A stretch of 63,565 nt of DNA from Cellulophaga baltica (lineage in GTDB: Bacteria; Bacteroidota; Bacteroidia; Flavobacteriales; Flavobacteriaceae), in assembly GCF_900102165.1 (NCBI RefSeq), contig NZ_FNBD01000001.1:1-63565 (forward strand). The letters are read 5' to 3'. A program made the translations under genes and the position numbers. Below are positions 34,397-44,282 of the stretch, one piece after another. Position 1 is the first letter of the stretch. Every line of letters begins with the position of its first letter. Below the pieces are notes generated by a model that had not been told where the DNA came from, searched no databases, and saw nothing but the letters and a program-made list of their open reading frames with translations.

Positions 34397-35125
34397 ATGA
34401 GTAAAAAAGTTACTCCTTATAAAGATTCTGATTTAGGTAAAAAAGAACAAGTCACCCAAATGTTCGATACGATCTCTACCAATTATGATGGTTTAAATAG
34501 AGTAATATCTTTTGGAATAGATATAAAATGGCGAAAAAGGGTTGTTGCCATTCTTAAAAAAAAGAATCCTTCTTCTATCTTAGATATCGCTACAGGCACA
34601 GGAGATTTAGCCATTAACCTTGTAGAGACTGGCGCTACCAAAATAGTAGGTTTAGATATTTCCCCTGGCATGTTAGCAGTGGGAAAAAAGAAAGTCACAC
34701 AAAAACATTTAGACAAAACAATTGAAATGATTGTTGGTGATAGTGAGAACTTACCTTTTGAAGCAAATACATTTGATGCCATCACTGTTGCTTTTGGTGT
34801 ACGAAATTTTGAAAATTTAGAGGTGGGCCTTGCAGAAATATATCGTGTACTTAAAAAAGGGGGCACTTTGGCCATTTTAGAAACATCTGTACCAACAAAA
34901 ACTCCGTTCAAACAAGGCTATAATTTCTATACAAAACAAATCATGCCTAAGATTGGAAAACTATTCTCAAAAGATAATTCTGCCTACGAATATTTATCGG
35001 AATCTGCCGCAGTTTTCCCTTATGGCAAAAAGTTCAACAATATTTTGCAGAAAATTGGGTTTATAGATATAGAGGACAAACCCCAAACACTTGGGGTAGC
35101 ATCTATATATGTAGCTACAAAGTAA
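34397..35125 (+). CDS. ubiE: Demethylmenaquinone methyltransferase
   Basis: The protein has 242 residues. It performs the last methylation in menaquinone synthesis (MenG/UbiE family). [33 protein letters not shown], the SAM motif [50 protein letters not shown] and [20 protein letters not shown] are all family landmarks. Menaquinone is the likely acceptor for the NQR complex encoded in this window. porT follows after three bases. Confidence 0.97.
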   Translation: MSKKVTPYKDSDLGKKEQVTQMFDTISTNYDGLNRVISFGIDIKWRKRVVAILKKKNPSSILDIATGTGDLAINLVETGATKIVGLDISPGMLAVGKKKVTQKHLDKTIEMIVGDSENLPFEANTFDAITVAFGVRNFENLEVGLAEIYRVLKKGGTLAILETSVPTKTPFKQGYNFYTKQIMPKIGKLFSKDNSAYEYLSESAAVFPYGKKFNNILQKIGFIDIEDKPQTLGVASIYVATK

Positions 35126-35128
35126 GGT

Positions 35129-35827
35129 ATGAAAAATATTTTTTTTCTGTTTTTAGGTTTATTTATATGCCTAACAACGCAAGCTCAGTTTAATGAAAGA
35201 CCTGTACTAAATCTTCAAAATGAAGATAAAGCACTCTTGAATTGGGGCTATTTTTTGGGATTCAACTCATTAGATTTTAAATTTGATTACATTGACGTTC
35301 CTGAAGATGGCGACCATCTAGTTTCTACAAGCACAGGATTTAACGTTGGTCTTATTAGTGAATTACGTTTAAATCAATTTTTTGACCTTAGATTTGAACC
35401 TGGATTATTTTATACCCAAAGAACTATTGGCTTTAGAGGTTTCACTACAGAAAATGAAGCCTTAAGAGATGTAAAATCTACCTATATAAGTTTTCCTATT
35501 TTACTTAAAGCAAGTACAAAACGAATAGGAAACTGGAAACCTTTTGTCATTGGCGGTGTTTCTTACTCTTTAAATTTAGGAAGTAATGAAGATAGCTTAG
35601 ATGATAATAGTACCGGTACTTTTAGAATGACCAAAAACAATTACAATTGGGAAGTAGGTTTTGGAATAGATTTCTACACCGAATATTTTAAATTCTCTCC
35701 GTCTATTCGTGGTGTTTTTGCTATGAATAATGAATTAATTCCTGATAACGACCCAGATAGCCCATGGACTGGAAATCTTTCCGGGTTAAGAACAAGAGGA
35801 ATTTTCGTGAATTTTACGTTTGAATAA
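35129..35827 (+). CDS. porT: PorT/SprT-like outer-membrane beta-barrel protein of the T9SS
   Basis: The protein has 232 residues with signal MKNIFFLFLGLFICLTTQAQ. The mature part is an eight-strand type beta-barrel: NWGYFLGFNSLDFKFDY, STGFNVGLISELRLNQFFDLRFEPGLFY, YISFPILLKASTKRIGNWKPF and VGFGIDFYTEYFKFSPSIRG. PorT in Porphyromonas and SprT in Flavobacterium are needed for type IX secretion and gliding. The placement directly behind ubiE is, from memory, the usual one for this gene in flavobacteria. It shares a transcript with ubiE by spacing. Confidence 0.88.
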   Translation: MKNIFFLFLGLFICLTTQAQFNERPVLNLQNEDKALLNWGYFLGFNSLDFKFDYIDVPEDGDHLVSTSTGFNVGLISELRLNQFFDLRFEPGLFYTQRTIGFRGFTTENEALRDVKSTYISFPILLKASTKRIGNWKPFVIGGVSYSLNLGSNEDSLDDNSTGTFRMTKNNYNWEVGFGIDFYTEYFKFSPSIRGVFAMNNELIPDNDPDSPWTGNLSGLRTRGIFVNFTFE

Positions 35828-35835
35828 AAAAAGCG

Positions 35836-36558
35836 TTACGCTCTCCTTATTTCATTTAATAAAATAGCAGTCGCCGTTGCTACATTTAAACTCTCTGCGG
35901 TTTGATCGCCAAATTGTGGTATGCTAATTTTTTTTGTAATAAAGGCTGCTATCTCAGATGAAATTCCATTTGCTTCATTCCCCATCACAAGTATCCCTTT
36001 TGAAGAAATAGCTGAATTGTATACCTTTTCACCCTCCATAAAGGCTCCATAAATAGGCAATTCTGAAGCTTGTAAAAACTCACTTAAATTCAAATACGTA
36101 ATATTCACTCGCGTTATAGAACCCATAGTTGCCTGAATGACTTTTGGATTATAACAATCTACAGTGGTAGTACTACACACTAAATTTTTAATTCCAAACC
36201 AATCACACAACCTTATGATGGTCCCTAAATTACCAGGGTCCTGAACCGTATCTACCGCAACTATCCAATCATTGAGCTGAATAGTACCTAATTTTGCCAT
36301 TTTAAAAACCCCTAGATATCCATTGGGGGTATTCAAGGAACTTATTTTCTTTAGGTCTGCCGACGAGATTAATTCTGAAACCTCCTCATGATCAGTAACA
36401 AAATCCTCATCTGTACTCAACACTTTATAGACTTCAAAAGAAGATTTCAAAAGCTCCTGAATCGTTTTTAAACCTTCTACGACAAACAATTGGTGCTGAA
36501 TTCTATTTTTTTTAAGCTGAAGACTTTTTATAAGTTTTATTTGGCTTTTACCAACCAT
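35836..36558 (-). CDS. TrmH/SpoU-family RNA 2'-O-methyltransferase
   Basis: The protein has 240 residues. An N-terminal substrate-binding domain (FVVEGLKTIQELLKS) precedes the SPOUT knot domain with motif 1 VQDPGNLGTIIRLCDWFG, motif 2 LVMGNEANGIS and motif 3 SLNVATATAILLNEIRRA. The family methylates ribose 2'-OH groups in rRNA or tRNA; the target is not readable. A short AGCG/CGCT hairpin with a T-run on the minus strand overlaps its stop. The start is 43 bases from the start of tamL, which is divergent. Confidence 0.93.
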   Translation of the reverse strand: MVGKSQIKLIKSLQLKKNRIQHQLFVVEGLKTIQELLKSSFEVYKVLSTDEDFVTDHEEVSELISSADLKKISSLNTPNGYLGVFKMAKLGTIQLNDWIVAVDTVQDPGNLGTIIRLCDWFGIKNLVCSTTTVDCYNPKVIQATMGSITRVNITYLNLSEFLQASELPIYGAFMEGEKVYNSAISSKGILVMGNEANGISSEIAAFITKKISIPQFGDQTAESLNVATATAILLNEIRRA

Positions 36559-36568
36559 ACAAATAACG

Positions 36569-36576
36569 TATTTTTG
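36569..36576 (+). promoter_or_regulatory. -7 box (TATTTTTG) of tamL
   Basis: TATTTTTG matches the consensus and ends 25 bases before TTG 36601. Any start further upstream would lie before the predicted transcription start. Confidence 0.5.
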
Positions 36577-36600
36577 ATTTTCTTAGAATCTGAATTAAGT

Positions 36601-39177
36601 TTGAAAAATAACAGTACAAAAATAGTCTTATTATTTTTAGGTTTAATCATCGTGTCTTGTAATGCGTTAAAAAGAGTAGAAGACGATGAGCTTTTACTGA
36701 TAGATAACACGATTTTGGCAGATGGTGATAAAATTAAAGACGAGAATGTTAAAAGCCTTGTTATTCAAAAACCTAACAGTTCTTTGGCAGGTTATCCTTT
36801 GCGCTTAAACTTGTACAACTTAGCCAAACAAAATCCGGATTCCTCTTACCAAGCTTGGCTTCATAAAAAAGACAAGCGAGAAGAAAGATTGCGCAAACTT
36901 ATTTCACAAAAACAATTAGATAGCCTTGGCGAATCTTTCATCGTCAAAGGATACAGCGAGTGGTTTAAAAAAATAGGAGAAGCTCCTGTTATTATAGACA
37001 CTGCAAAGACTTCTAAATCTCTAAAAAGAATAAAAGCTTATTACGGGAATAGAGGTTATTTCAATGCCACTGGAAATTTCACTATAGACAGTACCAAAAG
37101 AAAGAAAAAAGCAGGCATAACTTATGATTTACAACTAGGTAAGCCCTTTATGATCGACTCTACATATAGCGTCATTACATCACCAGCCATTGATTCTATC
37201 TACCAACTTAACACAACAACTACTGCTGTAAAAGACAAAGAACAATTTGACCTTTCTAACTTTACGGAAGAAAGAGAACGATTAACAGAATTGTTTAGAA
37301 ACCAAGGTGTATACAATTTTCAAGAAAGTTCTATTAGCTATGACATCATTACAGATACCATAGCAGCTAAAGATGATCAAGAAATGATTGTTGCTTTGAA
37401 TATTGATAATTTAAAGACAAGAGGAGATTCTACTAAAACAGCCTATAAGGTTTTTAAATTTAGCAAAGTGAACATTTTTGCCGACCACCTTTTTGCTAAC
37501 AATCCGGAAGAATTAGACTCTGTAAATTTCAAAGGTTTCACCATTTACTATAAGGATAAGCTTAATTACAAACCAAAAGCCCTTACGGATGCTATTTTCA
37601 TGGAAAAAGATAGCGTTTACAGAGATATAAATAGGTTACGTACCTACCGGCAAATTAACAACCTGAACAATTTTAAGTACCCTAATATTGAAATAATAGC
37701 CGATAGCACCAACGCATCCTTAACTTCAAACATTTATTTAACAGCGCGTGATAAATATTCCTTGAGTTTTGACACGGATGTAAGTAGATCTAACATTCAG
37801 TTCTTTGGTCTATCATTTACTCCTGCTTTAAATATTAGAAACATATTTAAAGGTACTGAGAATCTAAGTATTTCCGCGACCGCAAATATTGGTGCATCTA
37901 GCGATCCAAATGTCTTAGACAAGTCCTTTTTTAACGTACAAGACTTTGGGGGTGATATTGCTTTAGATTTTCCACGAATCTGGTTCCCATTTATCGATAC
38001 TAAAAAAATCATACCTTATTATATGCTCCCCAAAACCAGAATCTCTATAGGAACTAGTTTTCAGCAGAATATTGGTTTAGATAAGCAAACATTAAATAGC
38101 GTTTTAGGATATAGCTGGTCACCAAACACCCAACTTAAGCACAACATTGAACTCCTTAATATTCAATATGTAAAAAACGTAAATATTGACCGGTATTTTT
38201 ATGTATACCAAAGCTCTTTTTCTAGATTAAATACAATTGCAGATCAAGACATCTACGAAACAGATGCTAATTTATCGCAGAACTATGAGCCTGTTGGAGA
38301 AGATGGAGATTTTAGACTGACCATCCCGCAAGGAACTACAGGTTTTACTAAAGCTATTTTAGACGGTGAAGTGAGCTCATCTAGTGATGATTTTGAAGAA
38401 GTACGTAGTATTGAAGAAAGACGCGAACGTTTAACACAAAACAACTTAATCTTTGCTACTAATTATACCTTTTCTAAAAATAATCAAACGAGTTTAACAG
38501 ACAATAGCTTTCATCAATTTAAATTTAAAATAGAAGGCGCTGGTAATTTATTGTCACTTGCCGCAACTGGTATTCCTTTTAACGAAGATGAAGATGGTAA
38601 TAAACTTGTATTTAGCGTTCCTTACTCACAATATTTAAAAACAGAATTTGACTATATTAAGCACTGGGATTTATCCGAATCTAAAGTATTAGCTTTTAGA
38701 AGTTTTATGGGGATTGCTATTCCCTACGGCAATTCTAATAGCATTCCGTTTTCTCGTAGTTATTTTGCTGGTGGATCTTATGACAACAGAGCTTGGAGTC
38801 CATACTCTTTAGGTCCGGGAAGAACCGATAATTTAAATGATTTTAATGAAGCAAACCTTAAACTAGCTTTTAATCTAGAATATCGTTTCCCGATAGCTGG
38901 AAATATTAAAGGAGGACTTTTTGCCGATGCAGGAAATATCTGGAATGTTTTTGACAATGTAGAAAATACCGATGCTACCTTTAACGGCATTAGCTCTTTG
39001 CAAGACATCGCATTAGGAACCGGTTTTGGAATAAGATATGATTTCACCTACTTTGTTTTTAGAGTAGATTTAGGATTTAAAACCTATAATCCTGCTGAAG
39101 AAATGTCTAAAAGATGGTTTAGAGACTATAATTTTGCCAACTCCGTGTTACAAATCGGTATTAATTATCCTTTTTAA
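36601..39177 (+). CDS. tamL: Translocation and assembly module lipoprotein, BamA/TamA family
   Basis: The protein has 858 residues when started at TTG 36601 (MKNNSTKIVLLFLGLIIVSC), which gives a textbook lipoprotein signal with lipobox VSC and lies just after the -7 box. No ATG is suitably placed. POTRA-like regions occupy roughly residues 25-370 (KAYYGNRGYFNATGNF, LFRNQGVYNFQ). The C-terminal half is an Omp85 barrel with RSYFAGGSYDNRAW, RFPIAGNIKGGLFADAGNIW, LGTGFGIRYDFTYFVFRVDLGF and a final aromatic (INYPF). TamL is the lipidated TamA of Bacteroidota and works with TamB, which is not adjacent here. Confidence 0.92.
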   Translation: MKNNSTKIVLLFLGLIIVSCNALKRVEDDELLLIDNTILADGDKIKDENVKSLVIQKPNSSLAGYPLRLNLYNLAKQNPDSSYQAWLHKKDKREERLRKLISQKQLDSLGESFIVKGYSEWFKKIGEAPVIIDTAKTSKSLKRIKAYYGNRGYFNATGNFTIDSTKRKKKAGITYDLQLGKPFMIDSTYSVITSPAIDSIYQLNTTTTAVKDKEQFDLSNFTEERERLTELFRNQGVYNFQESSISYDIITDTIAAKDDQEMIVALNIDNLKTRGDSTKTAYKVFKFSKVNIFADHLFANNPEELDSVNFKGFTIYYKDKLNYKPKALTDAIFMEKDSVYRDINRLRTYRQINNLNNFKYPNIEIIADSTNASLTSNIYLTARDKYSLSFDTDVSRSNIQFFGLSFTPALNIRNIFKGTENLSISATANIGASSDPNVLDKSFFNVQDFGGDIALDFPRIWFPFIDTKKIIPYYMLPKTRISIGTSFQQNIGLDKQTLNSVLGYSWSPNTQLKHNIELLNIQYVKNVNIDRYFYVYQSSFSRLNTIADQDIYETDANLSQNYEPVGEDGDFRLTIPQGTTGFTKAILDGEVSSSSDDFEEVRSIEERRERLTQNNLIFATNYTFSKNNQTSLTDNSFHQFKFKIEGAGNLLSLAATGIPFNEDEDGNKLVFSVPYSQYLKTEFDYIKHWDLSESKVLAFRSFMGIAIPYGNSNSIPFSRSYFAGGSYDNRAWSPYSLGPGRTDNLNDFNEANLKLAFNLEYRFPIAGNIKGGLFADAGNIWNVFDNVENTDATFNGISSLQDIALGTGFGIRYDFTYFVFRVDLGFKTYNPAEEMSKRWFRDYNFANSVLQIGINYPF

Positions 39178-39273
39178 AATACGTGTATAACAACTAAAAC
39201 GTTATCGCTAACGAATAAGCGTATCGGTAAGTTGTTTGAAATTAAAAACACTACACTCTCTTAAATAATTTAT

Positions 39274-39281
39274 TACTTTTG
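39274..39281 (+). promoter_or_regulatory. -7 box (TACTTTTG) of fbaA
   Basis: TACTTTTG matches TAnnTTTG and ends 41 bases before the ATG. No TTG is found at a proper distance. Confidence 0.45.
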
Positions 39282-39322
39282 TTATTCAATATTTCAATTA
39301 CTAATTCAAGAAAATAATAATT

Positions 39323-40390
39323 ATGGCTCATAATATTAAACCAGGAGTTGCAACTGGAGACCAAGTACAAGAAATTTTCAACTACGCAAAAGAAAAAGGA
39401 TTTGCTTTACCAGCAGTAAATGTTATTGGTTCGGATACTATTAATGCGGTTCTTGAAACGGCAGCAAGTTTAAACGCACCCGTAATCATTCAATTTTCAA
39501 ATGGAGGTGCACAGTTTAATGCAGGAAAAGGTCTATCTAACGATGGTCAAAAGGCAGCTATACAAGGTGCAATTGCAGGAGCTAAACACATTCACCAATT
39601 AGCAGAAGCTTATGGTGCAAGTGTTATTTTACATACAGACCACTGTGCTAAGAAATTATTACCTTGGATTGATGGCCTTTTAGATGCTAGTGAGCAACAT
39701 TATAAAGAAACAGGAAAATCTCTTTTTAGTTCTCATATGATTGATTTATCTGAAGAACCTCTTGAAGAGAATATTGCAATCTGTAAAGAATACCTTGCTA
39801 GAATGGCAAAAATGGATATGACTTTAGAGATTGAATTAGGGATTACAGGTGGTGAAGAAGATGGTGTAGATAACTCTGATGTAGATGATTCTAAATTATA
39901 CACACAACCAGAAGAAGTTGCTTATGCTTATGAGGAACTATCTAAGGTAAGTCCAAGATTTACTATTGCAGCTGCCTTTGGTAATGTTCATGGTGTTTAC
40001 AAGCCTGGAAATGTAAAATTAACTCCGAAAATTTTGAAAAACTCTCAGGAGTTCATCACCAAAAAATACAATGTAGAAAAAAATCATATTGATTTTGTTT
40101 TCCATGGTGGATCTGGATCTACCGTAGAAGAAATTAGAGAAGGTATTAGTTACGGAGTTATCAAAATGAATATTGATACTGATTTACAATATGCTTTCCT
40201 AGAAGGTATTCGTGATTACATCCAAGACAAAAAAGAGTTCTTACAAGCACAAATAGGAAATCCTAATGGAGCTGACGAGCCTAACAAGAAATTTTACGAT
40301 CCAAGAGTATGGTTACGTGAAGGCGAAAAAACATTTGTTGAGCGTTTGAAAAAAGCATTTGCTGATTTAAACAACGTAAATACACTGTAA
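39323..40390 (+). CDS. fbaA: Class II fructose-bisphosphate aldolase
   Basis: The protein has 355 residues, class IIA size. It cleaves fructose 1,6-bisphosphate into two triose phosphates with zinc. The active-site segment SVILHTDHCAKKLLPWIDGL, MIDLSEEPLEENI, LEIELGITGGEEDGVDNSDVD-like acidic loop, AAFGNVHGVYKPGNVKL (zinc His) and FVFHGGSGSTVEEIREG (phosphate binding) match the family. NMNIDTDLQYAF-like sequence (KMNIDTDLQYAF) follows. accD lies 52 bases downstream. Confidence 0.98.
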   Translation: MAHNIKPGVATGDQVQEIFNYAKEKGFALPAVNVIGSDTINAVLETAASLNAPVIIQFSNGGAQFNAGKGLSNDGQKAAIQGAIAGAKHIHQLAEAYGASVILHTDHCAKKLLPWIDGLLDASEQHYKETGKSLFSSHMIDLSEEPLEENIAICKEYLARMAKMDMTLEIELGITGGEEDGVDNSDVDDSKLYTQPEEVAYAYEELSKVSPRFTIAAAFGNVHGVYKPGNVKLTPKILKNSQEFITKKYNVEKNHIDFVFHGGSGSTVEEIREGISYGVIKMNIDTDLQYAFLEGIRDYIQDKKEFLQAQIGNPNGADEPNKKFYDPRVWLREGEKTFVERLKKAFADLNNVNTL

Positions 40391-40442
40391 TTTCACAGCC
40401 TAACTAACTCAAAAAATATCCGTTTAACTAAATATTCAATGT

Positions 40443-41321
40443 ATGTCGTCTTGGTTTAAAAGAAAAGAAAAAGGAATACAAACCGCAACGGAGCAAAAAA
40501 AAGACACCCCAAAAGGGTTGTGGTACAAATCACCTACAGGTAAAATAGTGGAAGCTGATGAATTAGCTAAAAACTTTTACGTAAGTCCTGAAGATGATTA
40601 CCATGTAAGGATAGGAAGTAAAGAATATTTTGAAATTCTATTTGATGATAATAAATTCAAAGAATTAGATATTAAGCTAACTTCTAAAGATCCTTTAAAG
40701 TTTGAAGACACTAAAAAATATGCGGACCGTTTAAAAGCTGCTCAAGCTAAAACAGGTTTACATGATGCTGTACGAACTGCAATAGGTAAGTCTTACGGAA
40801 AAGACATGGTCGTTTCTTGTATGGATTTTGCTTTTATCGGAGGTTCTATGGGTAGTGTTGTTGGTGAAAAAATTGCTCGTGGTATTGATTATGCTATCAA
40901 AAAGAAAGTACCATTCGTAATGATTTCAAAATCTGGTGGTGCACGTATGATGGAAGCAGCCCTTTCTTTAATGCAATTGGCAAAAACATCTGCAAAATTA
41001 GCACAGTTAGCAGAAGCTGGTTTACCTTACATTTCATTATGTACAGACCCAACTACTGGAGGAACTACTGCTTCTTATGCTATGCTTGGTGATATTAATA
41101 TTTCTGAGCCAGGGGCTTTAATTGGTTTTGCAGGTCCTAGAGTTGTTAAAGAAGCTACAGGAAAAGAATTACCTGAAGGGTTCCAAACGGCAGAATTTGT
41201 AATGGAACATGGCTTTTTAGATTTTATCGTGCATAGAAAAAACTTAAAAAAGAAGATTAATTTATACATTGATTTAATAGAAAACAATCCTGTACGTGTA
41301 GAAGCAGCTAAATCTGCTTAA
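40443..41321 (+). CDS. accD: Acetyl-CoA carboxylase carboxyltransferase subunit beta, without zinc-ribbon cysteines
   Basis: The protein has 292 residues. With AccA it transfers the carboxyl group from biotin to acetyl-CoA in fatty acid synthesis. The crotonase-like core is intact: [69 protein letters not shown] and [19 protein letters not shown]. The N terminus keeps the family frame ([31 protein letters not shown]). However, all four cysteines of the usual zinc ribbon are replaced (Ser, Thr, Ser and Asp or neighbours). ATG 40443 is used; the frame before it is not coding. Confidence 0.96.
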   Translation: MSSWFKRKEKGIQTATEQKKDTPKGLWYKSPTGKIVEADELAKNFYVSPEDDYHVRIGSKEYFEILFDDNKFKELDIKLTSKDPLKFEDTKKYADRLKAAQAKTGLHDAVRTAIGKSYGKDMVVSCMDFAFIGGSMGSVVGEKIARGIDYAIKKKVPFVMISKSGGARMMEAALSLMQLAKTSAKLAQLAEAGLPYISLCTDPTTGGTTASYAMLGDINISEPGALIGFAGPRVVKEATGKELPEGFQTAEFVMEHGFLDFIVHRKNLKKKINLYIDLIENNPVRVEAAKSA

Positions 41322-41409
41322 AAATTGTTTTTACATGATCTATATCTAACAATAAATAGAAGCTTTAAATTTTCTGTTTTCTAGAATATGATTATCATAA
41401 AATAGTTAT

Positions 41410-41417
41410 ATATTTGC
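41410..41417 (+). promoter_or_regulatory. -7 box (TATATTTG) of rpsO
   Basis: TATATTTG is an exact match and ends 51 bases before the rpsO ATG. Confidence 0.55.
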
Positions 41418-41468
41418 ACGCTGATTGAAAATCAATCATATACATAAAAATCATTAAATAATATTGGA

Positions 41469-41738
41469 ATGTATTTAACAAAAGAAGTAAAGGCTGACAT
41501 TTTTAAAAAACACGGTGGTGAAGAAAAAAACACTGGTTCTGCTGAAGGGCAAATAGCATTGTTTACACACCGTATCAATCACTTAACTGAGCATTTGAAG
41601 AAAAATCGTAAAGATTTCAACACAGAGCGTTCATTAGTAAAATTGGTAGGTAAAAGAAGAAGCTTACTTGATTACTTAATTAAGAAAGATATTGTAAGAT
41701 ATCGTGAAATAATTAAAGAATTAGGTATTAGAAAATAA
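41469..41738 (+). CDS. rpsO: 30S ribosomal protein S15
   Basis: The protein has 89 residues, the normal length. KKHGGEEKNTGSAEGQIALF, THRINHLTEHLKKNRKDF, LVKLVGKRRSLLDYLIKKD and YREIIKELGIRK are the family signature. It binds the central domain of 16S rRNA early in 30S assembly. Two hairpins follow before pnp. Confidence 0.99.
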   Translation: MYLTKEVKADIFKKHGGEEKNTGSAEGQIALFTHRINHLTEHLKKNRKDFNTERSLVKLVGKRRSLLDYLIKKDIVRYREIIKELGIRK

Positions 41739-41744
41739 TTTTCG

Positions 41745-41776
41745 AAAGGGGAAAGCTTAGCTCTCCCCTTTTTTTA
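41745..41776 (+). terminator. Rho-independent terminator of rpsO
   Basis: AAAGGGGA near 41745 pairs with TCTCCCCTTT around an AAGCTTAGCT centre and is followed by a T-run; one internal mismatch is present. Confidence 0.85.
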
Positions 41777-41805
41777 TACACTACATTACTTTTTAGTGTA
41801 TTTTT
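41776..41805 (+). terminator. Second hairpin with T-run between rpsO and pnp
   Basis: ATACACTA (41776-41783) pairs with TAGTGTAT (41794-41801) and is followed by TTTT. It could be a back-up terminator or, if read through, part of the pnp leader. Confidence 0.55.
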
Positions 41806-41968
41806 ACAAAAAGTCCTTAGATTTACGTTTGAGGCAGCAGACAAAAAGCTTGCATATAGTTTTTCATTGGTCCTATTAACTACAACAGCACAACAACTGT
41901 CCGTCTTGAATAAAGACAAAAAGATCAAAGTTTAACTAACTTGCATAGACAAGTTGCAAATCAATTTT

Positions 41969-44203
41969 ATGATTCCAAAAGTATTTAGAGAGGTTATAGA
42001 CCTTGGGGACGGTAGAGAAATTTCTATCGAAACCGGAAAATTAGCAAAACAGGCACATGGTTCGGTTGTTGTTCAATCAGGAAACTGTATGTTATTATGT
42101 ACAGTAGTTTCCAATTACAAACAAAGCGATGTGGACTTTCTTCCACTTACTGTAGATTACAGAGAAAAATTTGCTGCTGCAGGTCGTTACCCAGGTGGTT
42201 TCTTTAAAAGAGAAGCAAGACCTAGTGATGGTGAGGTATTAACCATGCGTTTAGTAGACCGTGTTTTACGCCCATTATTCCCAAAAGATTATCACGCAGA
42301 AACACAAGTTATGATTCAGTTAATGTCTCATGATGATGATGTTATGCCTGAAGCTATGGCTGGTTTAGCTGCTTCTGCTGCTATCCAATTATCAGATTTC
42401 CCATTTGAATGCGCTATCTCTGAAGCAAGAGTTGGTCGTATTAATGGCGAATTCGTAATCAACCCTACAAGAGCACAATTAGAAGAATCTGACTTAGAGA
42501 TGATGATTGGTGCTTCTGCAGATTCTGTAATGATGGTTGAAGGTGAGATGGATGAAATTTCTGAAGAAGAAATGGCTGACGCTATAAAATTTGCTCACGA
42601 AGCTATTAAAGTACAAATTGCTGCACAGTTGCGTTTAGCTGAAGCTTTTGGTAAAAAAGAAGTTCGTGAATACACAACTGCCGAAGTAAATGAAGATTTA
42701 CAAAAAAGAATACACGATTTAGCTTACGATAAATGTTACGCTATTGCTAAAAAGGGAACTTCCAAAGCAGAACGTACTGCTGCATTTGCAGAAGTAAAAG
42801 AAGAGGTAAAAGCTTCTTTTACAGAAGAAGAGATGGAAGAATTTGGCCATCTTGTTAGCGGATACTACAGCAAAGCTGAAAAAGAAGCCGTTCGTGAATT
42901 AACATTAAGCGAAGGCTTACGTTTAGATGGTCGTAAGACTGATGAAATTAGACCAATCTGGTGTGAGGTAGATTACTTACCATCTACACACGGTTCTTCT
43001 ATTTTTACGCGTGGAGAAACACAAGCATTAGCAACTGTAACTTTAGGTACTTCTAGAGATGCTAACAAAATAGATATGCCATCTTATGAAGGCGAAGAAA
43101 ATTTCTATTTACATTATAACTTCCCTCCTTTTTGTACAGGTGAAGCTAGACCACTTAGAGGAACTTCTAGAAGAGAAGTTGGTCATGGTAACTTAGCGCA
43201 ACGTGGTTTAAAAGGAATGATTCCTGCAGATTGCCCTTATACAGTCCGTGTAGTTTCTGAAGTATTAGAATCTAACGGTTCTTCTTCTATGGCAACTGTT
43301 TGTGCTGGTACAATGGCTTTAATGGATGCTGGTGTTAAAATGAAGCGTCCTGTTTCTGGTATTGCCATGGGACTAATTTCTGACGGTGACCGTTATGCTG
43401 TATTGTCTGATATATTAGGTGATGAAGATCACTTAGGAGATATGGACTTTAAAGTAACTGGTACTTCTGAAGGAATTACTGCTTGCCAAATGGATATTAA
43501 AATTAAAGGATTATCATACGAGATTTTAGTGAATGCACTAAAACAAGCACGTGAAGGTCGTTTACATATTTTAGGTAAAATTACAGATACTATTTCTGCT
43601 CCAGCTGAAGATGTTAAATCTCACGCTCCAAAAATGGTAACTAGACGTATTCCTAACGAATTCATTGGTGCTTTAATTGGTCCTGGTGGAAAAGTTATTC
43701 AAGAAATGCAAAAGGAAACTGGAACAACTATCGTTATCAACGAAGATCCTGTTACAGAAGAAGGTATTGTTGAGATCTTAGGTGTAGGACAAGAAGGTAT
43801 TGATGCTGTTTTAGCTAAAATAGATGCTATCTTATTTAAGCCTGAACTTGGTAAATCTTACGAAGTAAAAGTAATTAAAATGTTAGATTTTGGCGCTGTT
43901 GTAGAATATGCTGCTGCTCCAGGAAACGAGGTTTTATTACATGTATCTGAACTAGCTTGGGAACGTACAGAAAATGTTTCTGATGTTGTTAATATGGGTG
44001 ATGTTTTTGAAGTGAAGTACTTTGGTATAGATCCTAAAACTCGTAAAGAGAAAGTATCTCGTAAGGCTTTATTACCAAAACCTGAAGGTTATGTTGCTAG
44101 ACCACCAAGAGATGACAAACGTTCTGGTGGACGTGATAACAGAGGTAGAGACAATCGTGGACGCGATGATAGAAAACCAAGAGAAGATAAAAAAGAAGAT
44201 TAA
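41969..44203 (+). CDS. pnp: Polyribonucleotide nucleotidyltransferase (PNPase)
   Basis: The protein has 744 residues from ATG 41969 ([20 protein letters not shown]); TTG 41954 would add five residues. Two RNase PH domains ([48 protein letters not shown] with [19 protein letters not shown]) are followed by KH ([16 protein letters not shown]-like) and S1 ([20 protein letters not shown]) domains. The tail is rich in Arg, Gly and Asp (repeats of RGRDNRGRD), longer and more repetitive than in E. coli and probably RNA-binding. It degrades RNA 3' to 5' using phosphate. A terminator follows. Confidence 0.98.
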   Translation: MIPKVFREVIDLGDGREISIETGKLAKQAHGSVVVQSGNCMLLCTVVSNYKQSDVDFLPLTVDYREKFAAAGRYPGGFFKREARPSDGEVLTMRLVDRVLRPLFPKDYHAETQVMIQLMSHDDDVMPEAMAGLAASAAIQLSDFPFECAISEARVGRINGEFVINPTRAQLEESDLEMMIGASADSVMMVEGEMDEISEEEMADAIKFAHEAIKVQIAAQLRLAEAFGKKEVREYTTAEVNEDLQKRIHDLAYDKCYAIAKKGTSKAERTAAFAEVKEEVKASFTEEEMEEFGHLVSGYYSKAEKEAVRELTLSEGLRLDGRKTDEIRPIWCEVDYLPSTHGSSIFTRGETQALATVTLGTSRDANKIDMPSYEGEENFYLHYNFPPFCTGEARPLRGTSRREVGHGNLAQRGLKGMIPADCPYTVRVVSEVLESNGSSSMATVCAGTMALMDAGVKMKRPVSGIAMGLISDGDRYAVLSDILGDEDHLGDMDFKVTGTSEGITACQMDIKIKGLSYEILVNALKQAREGRLHILGKITDTISAPAEDVKSHAPKMVTRRIPNEFIGALIGPGGKVIQEMQKETGTTIVINEDPVTEEGIVEILGVGQEGIDAVLAKIDAILFKPELGKSYEVKVIKMLDFGAVVEYAAAPGNEVLLHVSELAWERTENVSDVVNMGDVFEVKYFGIDPKTRKEKVSRKALLPKPEGYVARPPRDDKRSGGRDNRGRDNRGRDDRKPREDKKED

Positions 44204-44226
44204 TTCTTTTTAACCTCTATAATTAC

Positions 44227-44262
44227 AAAACCTCATAGCCTTAAAAGCTATGAGGTTTTTTT
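44227..44262 (+). terminator. Rho-independent terminator of pnp
   Basis: AAAACCTCATAGC (44227-44239) pairs with GCTATGAGGTTTT (44247-44259) around a 7-base loop, followed by further Ts. Confidence 0.94.
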
Positions 44263-44282
44263 ATAATCGCTATTTATTAAAG

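Noticed and set aside
36490-36600. Upstream in-frame start of tamL
   Set aside because: It overlaps the start of the divergent SpoU gene, lies before the -7 box and would hide the lipoprotein signal.
41728-41928. Minus-strand open frame in the rpsO-pnp gap
   Set aside because: It overlaps two terminator hairpins, has no start context and no recognisable similarity.
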